The translations under genes and the position numbers were made by a program. Shown one piece after another: positions 37,561 to 50,552 of a stretch of DNA of 64,000 nt. Where the stretch lies: positions 62,001 through 126,000 of the forward strand of contig JAODTK010004232.1 of the NCBI GenBank assembly GCA_026419785.1, written 5' to 3'. The stretch comes from Sclerodactyla briareus (lineage: Eukaryota; Echinodermata; Holothuroidea; Dendrochirotida; Sclerodactylidae). Numbering within the stretch: the first letter of the stretch is position 1; each line of letters opens with the position of its first letter. The notes under the pieces are model-generated. The model was not told the origin of the DNA. It saw nothing but the letters and a program-made list of their open reading frames with translations, and ran no database searches.

Positions 37561-38839
37561 AAGTGCTCAAAGCGGGGATATACACATGGGCGTTTTACCC
37601 GCCTACACATGTTCTAGTTATTATACTAGCACTGCAGCACACTGCACAGTCATTGCACAGAGGCTGAATGTATTCCTAGTCATTTTCCTGCGGCGTACAT
37701 AAGCAATGATTGGAATCGTTGAGCCAATGGATCGAGCTTCGTTTCTTTTTTTATTTTTATCCACATGTTTAATTTACTAAGTCAATGTTTTGATGGAGAG
37801 TTAGAGTTTTTAATGTCTCCACTTACCGACTGTACTTTCTCTGGCGCCAAAGAGAAATGTCGGAGGCCGGAGTGCTAAAACTCGGTGGTGCTGTGGCATA
37901 TTCCAGCACCCTATCCAAAAGTTGGGGGGGGGGAGGGGGGCTGCAGCACCTCAGCACCCCCCCCCTTCCCGCGTGCTTTGTCGGGGTATGAAATAGAATC
38001 CATTGATCTATATTACAAGCTATACTCCCTCCTAATAATCACATGTTCGTCCATTACTGGCCATTATTTGACAACGTTTTTTTCGTGGCGTTTTTGAAAC
38101 CCTAGGCTCGCTTTGCCTCGCGCAGGTCATTCGACTTTGCCAACATTATATCCCTCTCTATATTCACTTAGCTCTTATTGTGGAAATTCGACTGACATAA
38201 AGATGCATGGCACACATTATGAAATGTTAGGTAATCATTACCATTATATGTAATGAACATAGCTAAACTCTGATAATATCGTATTTGCTGCGATGTGCGC
38301 CCAATTGAATATTACACATATCAGTTGGCAACCGTTTGCCATGGGACTCCGGGAAATTGTGAGTTTGGATTTCTATCGATTCTCTGATTGGACCTAAAAA
38401 CGCCGTCTGCTCCCATTGTCCAATCAGAATGATTTTTTACTAGGCAGTTTAGACCCCAAAGGGCCTCTATAGAACAGTTGGAACTGACCATTAGACTACT
38501 GAGTTTTCCCAATGACGCATCTTGTACCCCCACTGCTCAAATTTGTGAATTTTACCGATTCCTCGATTGAGAATTCATTCGAAATAATTTGTTTTCAGCC
38601 GAGAAACGCCGTCGTTCCTAGAAAATATCGCTTTGAATTGGGCATGATGATAAAGAGGGGACTCTCTACTTTCAGTTATTGAATAAACGGGAGTGATAGC
38701 TTACAGCGTTACAGAGTTATTGCAATTCTACAGAATAATTTGCCCGTAAATAAGGGAATTACACACTGGATTACTGTTTGGTATAGGCCTAACTAAACGC
38801 TCTGTTATTCCCGTTATGTAACACACTAAATGCAAGTTT

Positions 38840-39345
38840 TTTTCAGACTTTGACCTCTGGGTGACCTCAGATTGACCTCTGACCTGACCCCCAATCGATA
38901 GGGTTCATGTATTTATGGGGAATACACATCCAAGTATGAGCCATCCATTCAGGTTGGGGTTGAGTTATCGTTTATACAGCCAAAGTTGCCAAATCTCGAC
39001 TTTTTCCGATTTTTTTCTCTTTTTGACCAAAATTCACCCTAAACAAACCAATGGGTTTCCTGTACTCCCCATAAAGCCATACACCAAATTTCATCGTGTT
39101 CACAAGGTTTTCAGACTGTGACAACTGGTGAAACCTCAGATACCTCTACCAAAACAATAGGATCATTACTCATCATGGGGAACACACACACACACCAGTA
39201 TGCGCTTCATCCATTCAGGTGGGGGTTGAATTATCGTGTTGACAGCTTGGCGTCACATACATACACCACACACCCATACACACAGACGCACTGGAATGAC
39301 TGCATCGATTCCTTTGACTTCGTCTAGGAATAAAAAAGCCAAGCC
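38840..39345 (+). repeat. ~310-bp unit array, copy A3 (short)
   Basis: About one and a half units, without a recognisable leader. It carries the TGACCT cluster, CATGTATTTATGGGGAAT and GGTTGAGTTATCG. It ends with ACACACACACACAC-type tracts and the terminal module, whose stem ATTCCT pairs with AGGAAT around a 12-base loop, then AAAAAA. Dispersed repeat H begins almost directly after it. Confidence 0.75.
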
Positions 39346-39369
39346 ACACAATATGCATAGGCTGCTGTT

Positions 39370-41110
39370 TTTTTTATGGTCTTTTCGGCATAACTTTCAG
39401 TTTTCTTCTCTTTCTGGAACAAACCGTTCGGTTTCGTAATATGTGATTTTCACATCCAGCCTGGATATGAGGCCTACGCATCTATAAATCCCGCCCAGCC
39501 CTGGGATCCATGAATGCGTAAGCAGTTCGCAGTAAAATCGCCATTGGTACGTGACTGAGCGTGGGCCCAGGGTCTGAATTATGTCGATGTAGTTTGCAAT
39601 GATATTGGTTCCACAGAGGCAAAAACGAAAAAAAAAGAAAGACAAACCAACACCGATAGGCGAAATGAGCATATGTATCAATGTGTATACGGATGCGTAT
39701 CACCGCGCATGATTCTATGAAATATCTTCCTTGTGAAAAGCCAATCAACGAAAATATGTAGGGCTGCTGGTTTGTAAGGGGTATTTTCGCCAATAACAGT
39801 TGTTTTCTTTTTGAACAAACGTCCGTTTTTCGTAAAGATGTGTATAGAATATATGGAATCCCAGCCTAAAGCGGCGTTTCCAGCACGCGGGCGGGCGGGC
39901 GGGGGCGTCTTTCTTAAACAGGACGCTCACAGTTATGTCAACGGGAGCCGTTCCCATGCAACGCGGCAGCGGGCGGGGTGGGCGGCGGTGTGCGGGTGCG
40001 GTTTTCTCGAATCGGTCATGTTAGCGATTTTTTTTTTCCGCCCCGCCCGCGTGCCCGGCATGGTATTTCGTAATCGATTCCGGCGATTTCCCTGCAATCT
40101 TCCTGGCTTGTAGCCCGGTAGTGCAGCGTAAGAACAAGTTATGTTCAAATCATGTTCCAGGCAGCCACACTCCTAACGTTTCATCATCATCATCAAAAAA
40201 CACTCGTACTGGATCACATAATACAAATTCTCTTCTCCCTCCACTTTATATTAATCACGGCCGGAAACCTATTTGATCATATATTTGCATGTTTTAAACC
40301 ATTGACGTGTCAGTTCATGCAATTAAATAAATTCCAACCTGGCATTGTGTGAAGTTTAATTGTTATTTAATTTATTTGCCTCTTTTAGGCGCTATCGTTG
40401 ACATTTAGACCAATGGTTCTATAGAAACTAAACACCGGTGTTTTAGTTTAAACACTGTAGGCTATGCGTCCGGTGTTTGATAATAATACTAATTTTAATA
40501 ATTATTAACAAATAATAATAATATATAATTAATGATAACACATAATACAACAGTATAGTAGGCTACACGTGTCGTATATAGCGCTATACACAAACTAAGG
40601 GAGAGGTGCGTGCTTGATTTCGAGACAACGCCCGCCCGCCCGCGTGCGTGAAAACGAGGTCACTCGCGTTGTGTCCGCGTGCCTGCCCCGGCCGCCGCCC
40701 GCGTGCATGGAAACTCAGCTTAAACGTGTCCGTTACGCTGAACTGAGCGCTGAACTGGCGGCGGGGGTGTCGGCGTCTGAATATTCCCTATACAGTTTGC
40801 AAAGATGGATATTGGTTCCAGAAGAGAGAAAAATGAGAAATGAATGCAAACCAAACTTGAATAGGCGGAAAGAAAGCACATGACAAACGGTGGGAGCGTA
40901 CCACCGCGAATGAATCCTATGGAAGATCTCCCTGAAAAGCCAGGCAAGACAATGATGCATGGGGACTGCTGCGTGGCATTTTCGTGGTCGTCGCATAAAC
41001 TTAGTGTTTTCTCTCTGAAAATCACACTTGGCATTTTTGAAATTTGTGAAGTATATATCCAATATGTACACGCATATACGCATCTATGGAATCCCCAGCT
41101 CAAGGGAAAA
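39370..41110 (+). repeat. Dispersed repeat H, interrupted by TIR element copy 1
   Basis: About 490 bp before and 390 bp after the TIR element belong to one dispersed family. Landmarks in order: TTTTCACATCCAGCC, ATCGCCA..TACGTGA.CTGAGCG, TTTGCAA.GATATTGGTTCCA, AAACCAACAC.GATAGGCG, ATTCTATGAAATATCTTCC, GGGCTGCTGG, and TGGAATCCCCAGC. The order restarts after the insertion, so this was probably two tandem units. Other copies: 22560-22985 and 32650-32870. Confidence 0.65.
39870..40720. mobile_element. GC-rich TIR element, copy 1 (PIF/Harbinger-like, non-autonomous)
   Basis: 851-bp element bounded by inverted ends AGCGGCGTTTCCAGCACGCG and AGCTGAGTTTCCATGCACGC (right end read inward), followed inside by (CGGG)n-type runs. 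It is flanked on both sides by TAA (39867-39869 and 40721-40723), the 3-bp TWA duplication expected for PIF/Harbinger transposases. The interior is AT-rich and has no ORF. It matches copy 2 in reverse orientation, including a 'TTTTCTCGA.TCGGTCATGT' block and a 'TTTCC.TGCAATCTT' block. It is inserted into an older dispersed repeat. Confidence 0.75.
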
Positions 41111-41395
41111 CGTGTTTCGTTTTACATCTGGAGCCTCTGTAGATACATGTGTGTTCACGTGGCGTATTCCTGTATAGAATTCATTCACCTTTCAACCGTA
41201 CCCATGAGACAAACCCATAGTACTATTTATGTGGCTACTAGATTTTAACGTGGACCAAAATTTTTAGCCTGAACTTCAAGTTATAGTTCGTCCGGGGGTC
41301 AAGAGTTCTTATCCTAGTGAGAATGGTGGTGGATAGTGCCTCCTAAGAAAGGTTTAAAAAAACGTGTTAACTGTAAGGGCCTCCTACTAATTGGT

Positions 41396-41397
<2 letters not shown>

Positions 41398-41437
<40 letters not shown>
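41398..41437. repeat. Poly-T run (40 bases)
   Basis: An uninterrupted run of 40 T. It could be the poly(A) tail of a minus-strand retroelement lying to its right, but no matching element was recognised there. Confidence 0.85.
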
Positions 41438-41439
<2 letters not shown>

Positions 41440-42029
41440 CTCAGCAGACAATTTTGGCGACTCGTTTATTATTGTGCTGTTTTGCAGGCCAGTCGCACGA
41501 GCAGGCGAGACTCACGCTGCATGTCTATGTTGTCTATTATTGTATCATTGTATGATCTTGAAGCAGCTAGATATTAGCTGATTCAGTACAACTGTCAGAC
41601 GTGTTGATCGTAGTTTGCTCATTGTGAGCGTACGGTTTGATGCTCTGATTAAGCCTTGATGGGGAACTCGAACCCAACCTGATTTAATTTCTGTTTGACT
41701 CCCCTCCTCTGTCTTATATGTGGAGACCTTTTGGCAGGCTCCCGTGGCTCATGTATAAATGTGTCATATCCAAGGCGTTAAGTACAGTAAAATCCGATGC
41801 GAACAGGCCAAGCAAAAACAGGAAAACAAGGGAAAAACAAGATCCACATGAAACAAGAAATCGCCTGCGGGTAACCGCCAACGGATATACCCACTTTCGA
41901 CATCGAGGGTGACATGGTTGCATTTTCTATCAGAGGGGCTTATCCCCAGGGAAGTGGGGGAGGGGGTGGTGCCAATGCACACACAATGCTCCAATATGGA
42001 AAAGTCGGATATGCAAAAAAAAAAAAAAA

Positions 42030-42780
42030 ACACATGTTGCAAACAAATTCGAAATTGGTGGGGTGGGGCGTGAGGGGCGAAAATAAAAATTGGTCTAAAA
42101 AGGATCGCCATGCTTCAACACGCTCATATAGCCGAGAAAACCCGATTGCCAAAAAAGATAAACCAGGGCCGCCGTCGGGACCGGTTGGGGGACCCCAATG
42201 TTCACCTGTCAAAATTTTCATAACGCGATAAGGTGTGCAAAGTTAAACAAAAATCAATGTCAAAACTGCTGAAAACGATTTTCGCAGAAAATTGAAAATG
42301 GCCGCCGGTGGGGGTCGTTTGGGGTAAATAAAGTTGGTCTTCGAACGATCGCCATGCTTCAACCAAATCATGTCTAATCACACAAAGACCTCATTTTCAC
42401 GAAAAATCCAAGATGGCCGACGTCAGAGCGGTCGGGCGACGCCCACTTTTTGACCCCATTCAAGATAGATTTCATTAGACAATCGTGGGTGCAAAGTTTC
42501 ATAAGGATTCGACAAGGCCCTAGGGAAAAAAGTTATTGTACAAACACGATCAATTCAGTTTTCGTTGAAACATCCAAGATGGGCCGCGTCGAGGGTCCGC
42601 GACACCACATTCCAACTCATCCGAGATTTCGTAAGGGCGGACATGTGTGCGGAGTTTTCGTGTCAATCGGATACTGTGTTAGACAGTTGTTTCGTTAACA
42701 TGAAAATCTTCCGGCGGACGCAGCGGCGGCGGCGACGCTGCCAAAACCATAGATACCGAAGGGGGGATATATAATATGGG
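42030..42780 (+). repeat. 'AAGATGGCCG' repeat array
   Basis: Diverged units with ATCGCCATGCTTCAAC (42100, 42346), AA.ATGGCCG (42292, 42411, 42570) and GTGCAAAGTTTCATAAGGAT-type landmarks. They end in a GC-rich (GGCGGCGAC)n-like tract and a module CCAAAACCATAGATACCGAA followed by GGGGGGATATATAA. Comparable repeats occur widely in marine invertebrate genomes. Non-coding. Confidence 0.5.
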
Positions 42781-44308
42781 GAGAATCGAGCGAACTCCTA
42801 ATTGGCCAGTACCCCAGATGCTGCACCTAATAACCTAATAAACCTTCACCACTCCGTGAAAGGTGAACCAAGTCACTACAACATGTTCAATAACATGTGT
42901 TCCTTTTTCGTTTTTCTCTCATTGATCTGAAAGTGACACAAAAACACCCCCCTTCTCCGAAAAAAAAGATGCGCGTCAGAGTTCCCCAGACAATTACCCA
43001 CCGGAGAGCTGTCGCCCCGACTTTTCCCCACCAAGCGTTACCAGCCCCTCCCATGCCCCCTTTTCTGTCGTCTGAGAGTATCTGTCCAGCCGAGGCGTTA
43101 AATCGGTTATGAGTTATGTAGTGATTCTGAAGGATGCTCCTTGTCATCGAATTACCTAGGTCTGCTGTTAATGTTCATTTCTAGGCTAGGCAGTCCAAAC
43201 GGATTTCCTTATTTTTCAACAGAGGTGGACAGGTTGTGAGCATGTGTTGCCCGTCTCGTCGGAGTGTCGGGGTGGTGCTGGGACCGATGAAAAGGGGAGG
43301 GGGGGGGGCGGCAGTTTTCGTTAGGATTGTTTGTTAACAGCATCTTATTTCTGTGAGGTTATTCTAGTACATCCATGGTATATCAGGTGTGATTGTGTGA
43401 TAACAGTAGGCCTAATGACAATGGAAATAAGCCGAATACTATTAACTGTAGCCTACTTCTACTGCTACTACTAATTTTACTACTACTACTTATACTATTA
43501 TATTAATATTATTATTATAATCACATAACGGGGAACCATCAAACTGGAGAAGACACGCTTCGCGCATGAGGTAAGTGCGCGGGGCGATTCCCAGCAAGAT
43601 TATTATACTACTTGGAATATTGCAGAACTAGGCATATTATAACGAATCCTATGGAGTGGATCCGGAAAAAAGCTCACCAGATTTTCGTTCTCGATACCCG
43701 ATATCGGTACCGGAGCCGTGTATTTCGGAGGGCGAAGGTTGAGACTTCCATGAAAGGAATACTTACTCTACAATCAATATCACGTTTTTAAAACGGCCCA
43801 CACAGGTTCACATCTTTCTTCAGCCCTAGTATGTTACGTAACCTGCTTGCATTTAACAGTTGAGACCACCTTTGTCATTCTAGCGGTCAGCATTCCTGTG
43901 TTCATACATGGAGTGGCGCACTAAGCTGGCTCACTGAGTACAGTTCCCTTGGTAGACTGTACAGTGCCTACCCGGATATTTCTCATAATTTATCCCAGTG
44001 GGACCATCATTATATAGATGATCTATATGATTTATCGAGGCGACCTACTGGGTGATATCTATCCATCTAGGAAAGGGGAAGGCTGTCCAGGAGGCGGGTG
44101 GATAGGTGTCCGGGTTGGTGGCTGGGTAGGTAGGCATGCAAGCAGGCATGTGTTAGCTAGACGATAGATATACACCCCCCTCCCCCTTGAGGAAGAAAAA
44201 TAGATGATTCAGAGGATGTTTGAGCTTGGGAACATTGTTGCACCTGCCATCTGGACATGGGGATATATTTACGCATTGTGACACCCCTTATCAGCATGAT
44301 CAGATATC

Positions 44309-46920
44309 AGATATTTGGCGGGAAAGAAATCCTAAAACAAAACGTTATACATGGCACTCCAACATAGATGAAACAATTCATTGTAGACTAGATTTCCTTC
44401 TTAATTTCTTCTGTGTATAAACATTGTATCATTGACGCCAACATTATTCATATATTTGGCTCCGACCATGACAGTGTTATTGTGAATATATCATTGGGTC
44501 ACCATGGAGGGTCCAGGATTTTGGAACTTGAACACATCCCTATTACGAGATAACAATTACTGTGACAGGATAAGAACTACAATAGCCGATATTAATAATA
44601 ATAATACACACCTGAACCCTAGTATGTTTGGGAAGTCTGTAAGTTGAATATCAGGACTGTTTCTATTCGTTACTCGAAGTTACAAGCTAGAATGCGAAAA
44701 AATGATGAGAATGAAATTGTAAAACAAATTGCATTTTATGAACAACTTACTATACGACTCCTGGAAAGTTGAAGTTGTATTGAAACGTGCGAGCAAGGCG
44801 GAAAGCGTTTGTATGATTTTGATTAATTGAATAAGTATACGTTCTAGGCTAAATGGAGGAAGAAGGGGAAAGAATACAAGCTATTTTTTGAGTTTGGAAA
44901 AACGTAATAAAGTCACGAATACACTGAATGAATTGGTTACTAATGACATGTCATTTTGAAAACGCCAAATGAAATTATGATAGAGGTTGAGCGATTTTAT
45001 TCAGATCTGTATATTAAAGATTACAACGTTTCTCCATCTAGATTTCACTCTGAACTAGCTTATCAACACCCTGTTCTTTCCGAAGATCAGATGATATCTG
45101 GGATGGCTGTTGGATTTGGAGGATTGCACTGAGGTACTTAAGTCCATGGCTTTGAATAAAGCCCCTGGGTCCGACGGAATTCCTGTAGAATTTTACCTCT
45201 CATTCTGGGAGGACATTGGGAACCTAGTAGTGGACTCTTTTTTAACTACGCTTTTCACGCAGGTAACTTATCAGATGAGCAGGGTAGAGCGGTCATTTCG
45301 CTAATTTCCAAACCGGGTAAAGATAAAAGGCAAATTGCAGCAAAATGTAGTGCGTCTAGGTTAAATAATGTGTTGAACTCAATCATAAGCTATGAGCAAA
45401 CTGGGTTCTTAAAGGGCCGTTTATCGGCGAAAACATTAGACTTGTTCAGGATATTATTTGGTTCTGTATGGAAAGGAAAGAGCCTGGCAGCCTGTTGTTT
45501 TTAGACTTTGAAAAAGCCTTCGATCGTTTAGATTGGAGCTTCATTCAGCACACACTTACATATTTCATTTTGGCCCTGGTGAACGGATGGATCAAGTATT
45601 TTATAGTCAAAAATGTCACAACATGCGTCTCTAATAATGGGTTCCTGTCAAACTATTTTACTGTGTCACGTGGTGTCCGCCAGGGTTGCCCTTTGAGTCC
45701 CTATCTCTTCATTATTTGTACCGAAATTCTTTGTAACACTATCAATAGGGATTATAATATTAGAGGTATTACCGTTTCAGGGGTTACCCTGAAAATATCA
45801 CAGTATGCTGATGACACTGTTATAATAATGGACGGGTCAGAATCTACTTTAGTTCGGGTAAATGAAGTATTACATTCCTTTTGTCAGGAGTCAGGCCCTA
45901 AAGTAAATCTGGAAAAGTCACAGCTTTTTCTGCTAGGGCCTTTATTTAGGAGTCCTCCACTCTATTTGAGGAATTTCAATTTTTGTGATAGTAGCACCAT
46001 AAAATATTCTTGGTATTACATTTTCTCATCATAAAGACGATTTTTTTAAATTAAACTATGTCCCGAAATTATCTCGAGTCAAACAATTGTTGAAACAATG
46101 GTCATCTAGAGACCTTACTCCAATTGGCAAAGTGCTAGTCATTAAAACATTTGCTTTTTCACAGCTCGTATATTTATTCAAGGTATTAAATGAATGTCGC
46201 TTACTCAAAGTATCAATGGCACCAAAAGCAGGGAGAATCATTTATAGTTCCGATAGAATGAAAACTTTTATTTATCCAACTTCTATTCGTAAGTGGGGAG
46301 AAAAATTCTCTCAAGAACAATTTGACTGGGATTATATTTTGTCACTTCCATTTAAATCTGTGAGTGAGGCCAAGATTCAATACTTCCAGTTCTGCTATTT
46401 GCATAGAATTGTTGGAACGAATGCATTTTTATTCCGAATTAACCTGAAAGATTCGCCTTCATGTACATTTTGTGATTCGGAGAATGAATCACTAGAACAT
46501 TCATTTTGGTTTTGTCCTATTGTAGAGGGCTTTTGGATACTATTTGTCATACTTGGTTGGACGCGACAGTGAATCTAGATTTATTTATAATAAGTTTTGG
46601 GCTTTCAAGCGATAGGAAGTGTCCAGTAAATTCGTTCATTTTCCATGCAAAACACTTCATTTACATGTGCAAACATATGGGGGTAACCCCCGATAGTGAG
46701 TCATTTTATTGTAAATTTAATTACGCGGTGGAAATAGAAATTTCCATCCTAAAGAAGAAAACACAATACGATATGATTGAACTATATAGGAATTCCTTCA
46801 AATGTCTTTAATTTAACCTATGCTATCCTTATATTCACTCACTGCATTTATTGTATTTGATCATTTACATGTATTATTAAGGACCGAGTAATAAATGAGA
46901 TGCAAAAAAATAAAAATAAA
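44309..46920 (+). mobile_element. L1/Tx1-like LINE, 5'-truncated, with target-site duplication
   Basis: Starts inside the endonuclease (DIWRERNPKTKRYTWH, CRLDFLL), continues with a linker (KLQARMRKNDE, FEFGKT, VERFYSDLYIKDYN), then RT: LNKAPGSDGIPVEFY, ISLIPKPGKDKR-like, FLKGR, FLDFEKAFDRLDWSFI, SRGVRQGCPLSPYLFI, SQYADDTVII at 45803, KVNLEKSQ. The tail has the C-x2-C-x7-H-x4-C zinc-knuckle type motif of Tx1/L1 elements (CTFCDSENE...EHSFWFC, about 46460-46515) and an A-rich 3' end (46902-46920). The longest open part is 188 codons (45468-46034); frameshifts occur before and after. Flanks share AGCATGAT.AG..ATATC (44293-44308 and 46921-46939). Confidence 0.85.
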
Positions 46921-46929
46921 AGCATGATT

Positions 46930-47220
46930 AGGTGATATCTGACGAACGCAACAGGTACCAAGTTCAAATGAGGCACGTGGTCTCATGTGGTGAGGATGAA
47001 CTCTATTGTTTCTAGTGCCGGTTCAAGGTCATTCAGGGTCACGACAGGACAAAGGTAAAAAAACCTTGTCAGCACGCATATCCATTGATAGCAAATATCT
47101 ATTTAAGTTCACAATATTCGGTACGTGAGTTGCACGTATGGTGAGGATGAACCTATTGTTATTTTGGTATCAGGTCAAGGTGATTGAAGGCCACCATAGG
47201 GCAATCCTTCTATATCTTGG
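46930..47220 (+). repeat. ~145-bp unit array with AGGTCA cores, locus C2
   Basis: Two diverged units directly after the L1/Tx1-like LINE, sharing TGATATCTGACGAACG-, GTGGTGAGGATGAACTC-, TTCAAGGTCATTCAGGGTCA- and 'CTTGTCAGCACGCATATC'-type landmarks with locus C1. The LINE target duplication contains the GATATC landmark, so the LINE may have inserted into this array. Confidence 0.6.
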
Positions 47221-48689
47221 CAACGAAACGTTTCCCCCCACTTTACAAAGAGGGGAAAATGATAGCAAATGCCCCCTCTTTTGACGTATTAGGGACATGA
47301 GGTCGCATGCCTCTGAGTTTGGTGGGATGCCTGTTTGGGCACTCACGTTGTGCCCACATGGTGTTTTAATAATTTGAACAACTAGGCCTACGATGACTGG
47401 ATTTGTAACGATCACCAACCTCGATTAACGATCATCGATTACCACAGCGAAGGATCACGTGTTGAAAACCTGTCCTCTTGCACGATCGGTCACGAAACTT
47501 TCAGGTGAGTATTTTTCGTCAACGTCCCTGTCATGTATGGTTTCTGCTCCTAGCAACAGCTCACTTAGTTCCTGTCCAACCAGAAGCCCTCTTCCCACCG
47601 CAACCAATCGGAACCGCATCGGAATCGCACACCATTGACAAACTTTCTGGACAATGCCTGGCACTATGAGGAAGTTTCTCAGTGAAACACGAGTGTGTAC
47701 CTGCGTACATTACGTTGAACATTGTACCTACATAATTTTCTGGTGCATTTGGAGTTATTCCGCCGTCCAATTGTGATATTCCTGTAAATCTTGGTTATTT
47801 ATGACAATTTTGTAGGAGGTTGTTTATAGGCGTCTTCAGTTTCTCATCAAATATCCGGTACAGGTGCACCATTGCCGGTTGTGAATTTATCATATTTCCG
47901 TCCAATTTATATATTTCATGTGTTATAATATTTTCATGTTCATATCAAAATGGAGAACTGGTCTCAGAGCTTTGGATGATAATGGGCATTTTTTTCTTCA
48001 GAAGACATATCGATTTTGGTGTCGCAGTTGTCGCTACCTCGACAGCTCGACAATGTTCATCATTGCGTACATTATAAACTAACATTTGTCTCCGTTATAG
48101 TCCATTCATTTGGGTCTTCTCATTCTGGTTTGTTATTGCAAGGTATGTAAATAAAGAAACGTATCACATTTTACCATGCCTCGTTTCGAGTTTTTTGTAG
48201 CTGATAACCTCAACGAATATTCCAATCTGATTTATTGATCACCGCTTTTGGACATCTGTATTTTCTATTAGGCCAGTTGCTGTCTGTTGGTGTTTGATTC
48301 AACCTATTTTTTCAATGTATTTGACCACAATTGTTACTTTTCCAGTCATATTATATTACCGAAGTTGAACCTAGCAGTCGGTTCTTGTCGGTATTTGTTT
48401 ACTAAAATATCAGAATATGAGGAGGCGGTATAAATCATCTGAGTATGCAGCAGAGTAAAAATGTTCACAAGTTTTCCCCTGAAATTTCACATTCAGATGG
48501 TTGCAATTTAGGTATTGCAAGTGTATTTCCGAAGATCTAGGAGACAACATTTTTTAGACCCTCTTTGCGCTAACCGATAGTGGCGCTTCGCTTAGATAGC
48601 CAATTGCAAGGACGTAGGAGCGGGCTGGAGCATAGGGGCAACAATCCTCATTAAAAATGACCTGCGGAATAAATGTAGGCACAATTTAT

Positions 48690-49510
48690 CAACTGATGTC
48701 AAATTCTGATTCCTGGTGATAAAATCCAAGGAATTTGTGAATGTGGGTTGGCCCGTGGGATGTATGGATGTATGGAGGGAGGATAGATGGGTTGTGGCGC
48801 GTAAGCTGGATAATCAAGTTAAGTCCAGCCTGACTATCGATCAAGCTGAAATTTGTGTGTGGGTTCCTAACGATACGTAAAGGAACGCTATTTTATTCTT
48901 GTACCGAGGAGAGGTGATTTTGGGGAAAAATCGGGAAATTGTGAAATGTAGATAAAATCCTTTTATTTAAGCAAAGTCGCAGTCTGACTGACCAACCAAG
49001 CTGAAATGTGGTGTGTAATTTGTAACATTGTATACGTAGAGGAAGGCTATTTATTTATGTAGCGATGAGGGGCTAATTTTGATCAAAGATGGGGAAATTG
49101 TGAAATGTTGATACTTTTGGTAGTTTTGAGCTTGTAATCAAGCAAGCTGAAATTTGGTCTGTGGATTTCCAAAACGATACATAGAGGAACGCTATTCTTG
49201 TGCCGAATGAAAGGGTCAGTTTGGTTTTAAAAATGGGGGGGTGTTGGTAAGGTAATGTGTAATTTTGAAAATCCGTGTATTAAAGCTCAAACCTGACTGG
49301 ACCAATCAAGTGAAATTTGGTGTGTGGAAAGTAAAATTACTGGTGATATTGTGCGGTACGTCCTTGTAAGCAGGCTAAGTTCAACATGCCTGGTGAGATC
49401 AAGTTCAAATTTGGTGGGTGTGCTTCCCATGATGAGCAACATAAAGCTATTTAATTTGGTAGCGTAGGTCAATTTGGGAAGAAAGTCAGACATACTGGGT
49501 CCAGTCACAT
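48690..49510 (-). repeat. ~155-bp unit array in minus orientation
   Basis: Five units recognisable on the plus strand by CAAGCTGAAATTTG..GTGTG, GATACGTA.AGGAACGCTATT and GGGGAAATTGTGAAATGT, near 48840, 48993, 49135, 49299 and 49396. At the low-coordinate end is a (GGAT/ATGG)n tract (48755-48795), then a hairpin whose ATTCCTGG arm (about 48709) pairs with CCAAGGAAT (about 48727). In element orientation the order is units, microsatellite, hairpin, as in the other families. Confidence 0.65.
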
Positions 49511-49718
49511 TCTAACCTGCTACATGTGTCCCCTTGAGTTCATCAAGTGCTATTGGTGTTAGTGTCCAAGGAATCACTAAGTCTTATGGCTTTCTGGTTA
49601 TTTTCAATAAAATATAGCCTACAGCATATTCACGCTTCATTCCAGTGTAGCACGGAATAAGTGTTGACTTGTACTATTCTGCACCAGATTGCATGCATCT
49701 GTGGCAACATGGAAATGC

Positions 49719-49742
49719 AAAAAAAAAAAAAAAAAAAAAAAA
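49719..49742. repeat. Poly-A run (24 bases)
   Basis: Uninterrupted A run; the sequence before it (TCAATAAAATATAG, 49606-49619) has a polyadenylation-like hexamer about 100 bases upstream, so a retroposed copy is possible but unproven. Confidence 0.7.
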
Positions 49743-50552
49743 GTAGTAGGCTGAAGGTCGACACCCTGGGCTTTCAATTGAGCGTGCGTGCTATTGCAAC
49801 TATAGAACTACCCTTCTAGCGTGATTTCCCTCCTTCAATACCAAGGTCAAATATCAATATTCACCCCCAAATATCAATTGAACTCTTATATACTTTTAAG
49901 GGGGGGGGGGGGGATTTCCAGCAAACTGATGATCACGACCGTTTATTGAAGATCAAAATATAAACCTGCTTTCAAAACAGAGTGGGTGTTCATGTTTGCT
50001 ACATTGCACCGGACTGCAACTAAAAAAAAATTAAATATGGGAAATACAGTGCATTTTTTTTCAAATTTCCAGGTGATTTATCCTCCATTCTGTACCCGAC
50101 TCCATGTGCGATCTGCACTGACATTTTGGCTGAGAAAATCTGAAAATTGCATCTTTAGCTAGTTGAAAAATACCAAAAGGGTTTCAAAAGGTTACCAAAA
50201 TTTGATTTGGTGAGTGCTCAGGTATGCTACATCACATTCCTGTGCATCTAAGGCCATTGGGAAATACACACAATTCGCAAAGACCCCTCCCCCATATCAG
50301 TAACGTATAGATCGCTCCCCTCCCCCACTTAAAAAACAACCGGATTGACGTTGATGACGAGAGCATCCTAGACTGTTCCAAAATAATAGCAGCCAACGGC
50401 ATTGGAACCAAGGCGATTTAGAAATTATTCAAATTCATCATCAAAAAAACACAATAACATCACCTTCAATGACTGCCACTACCTGTCGACGAAACGGACC
50501 GCATCAGGTACCAGAAAGCCCCTCATATAAAAATATTTTCATGCATGACTTA

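Noticed and set aside
40614..41248. ORFs of 89-127 codons around the end of TIR element copy 1
   Set aside because: They cross the element boundary and repeat H; no protein-family match and both strands are equally open.
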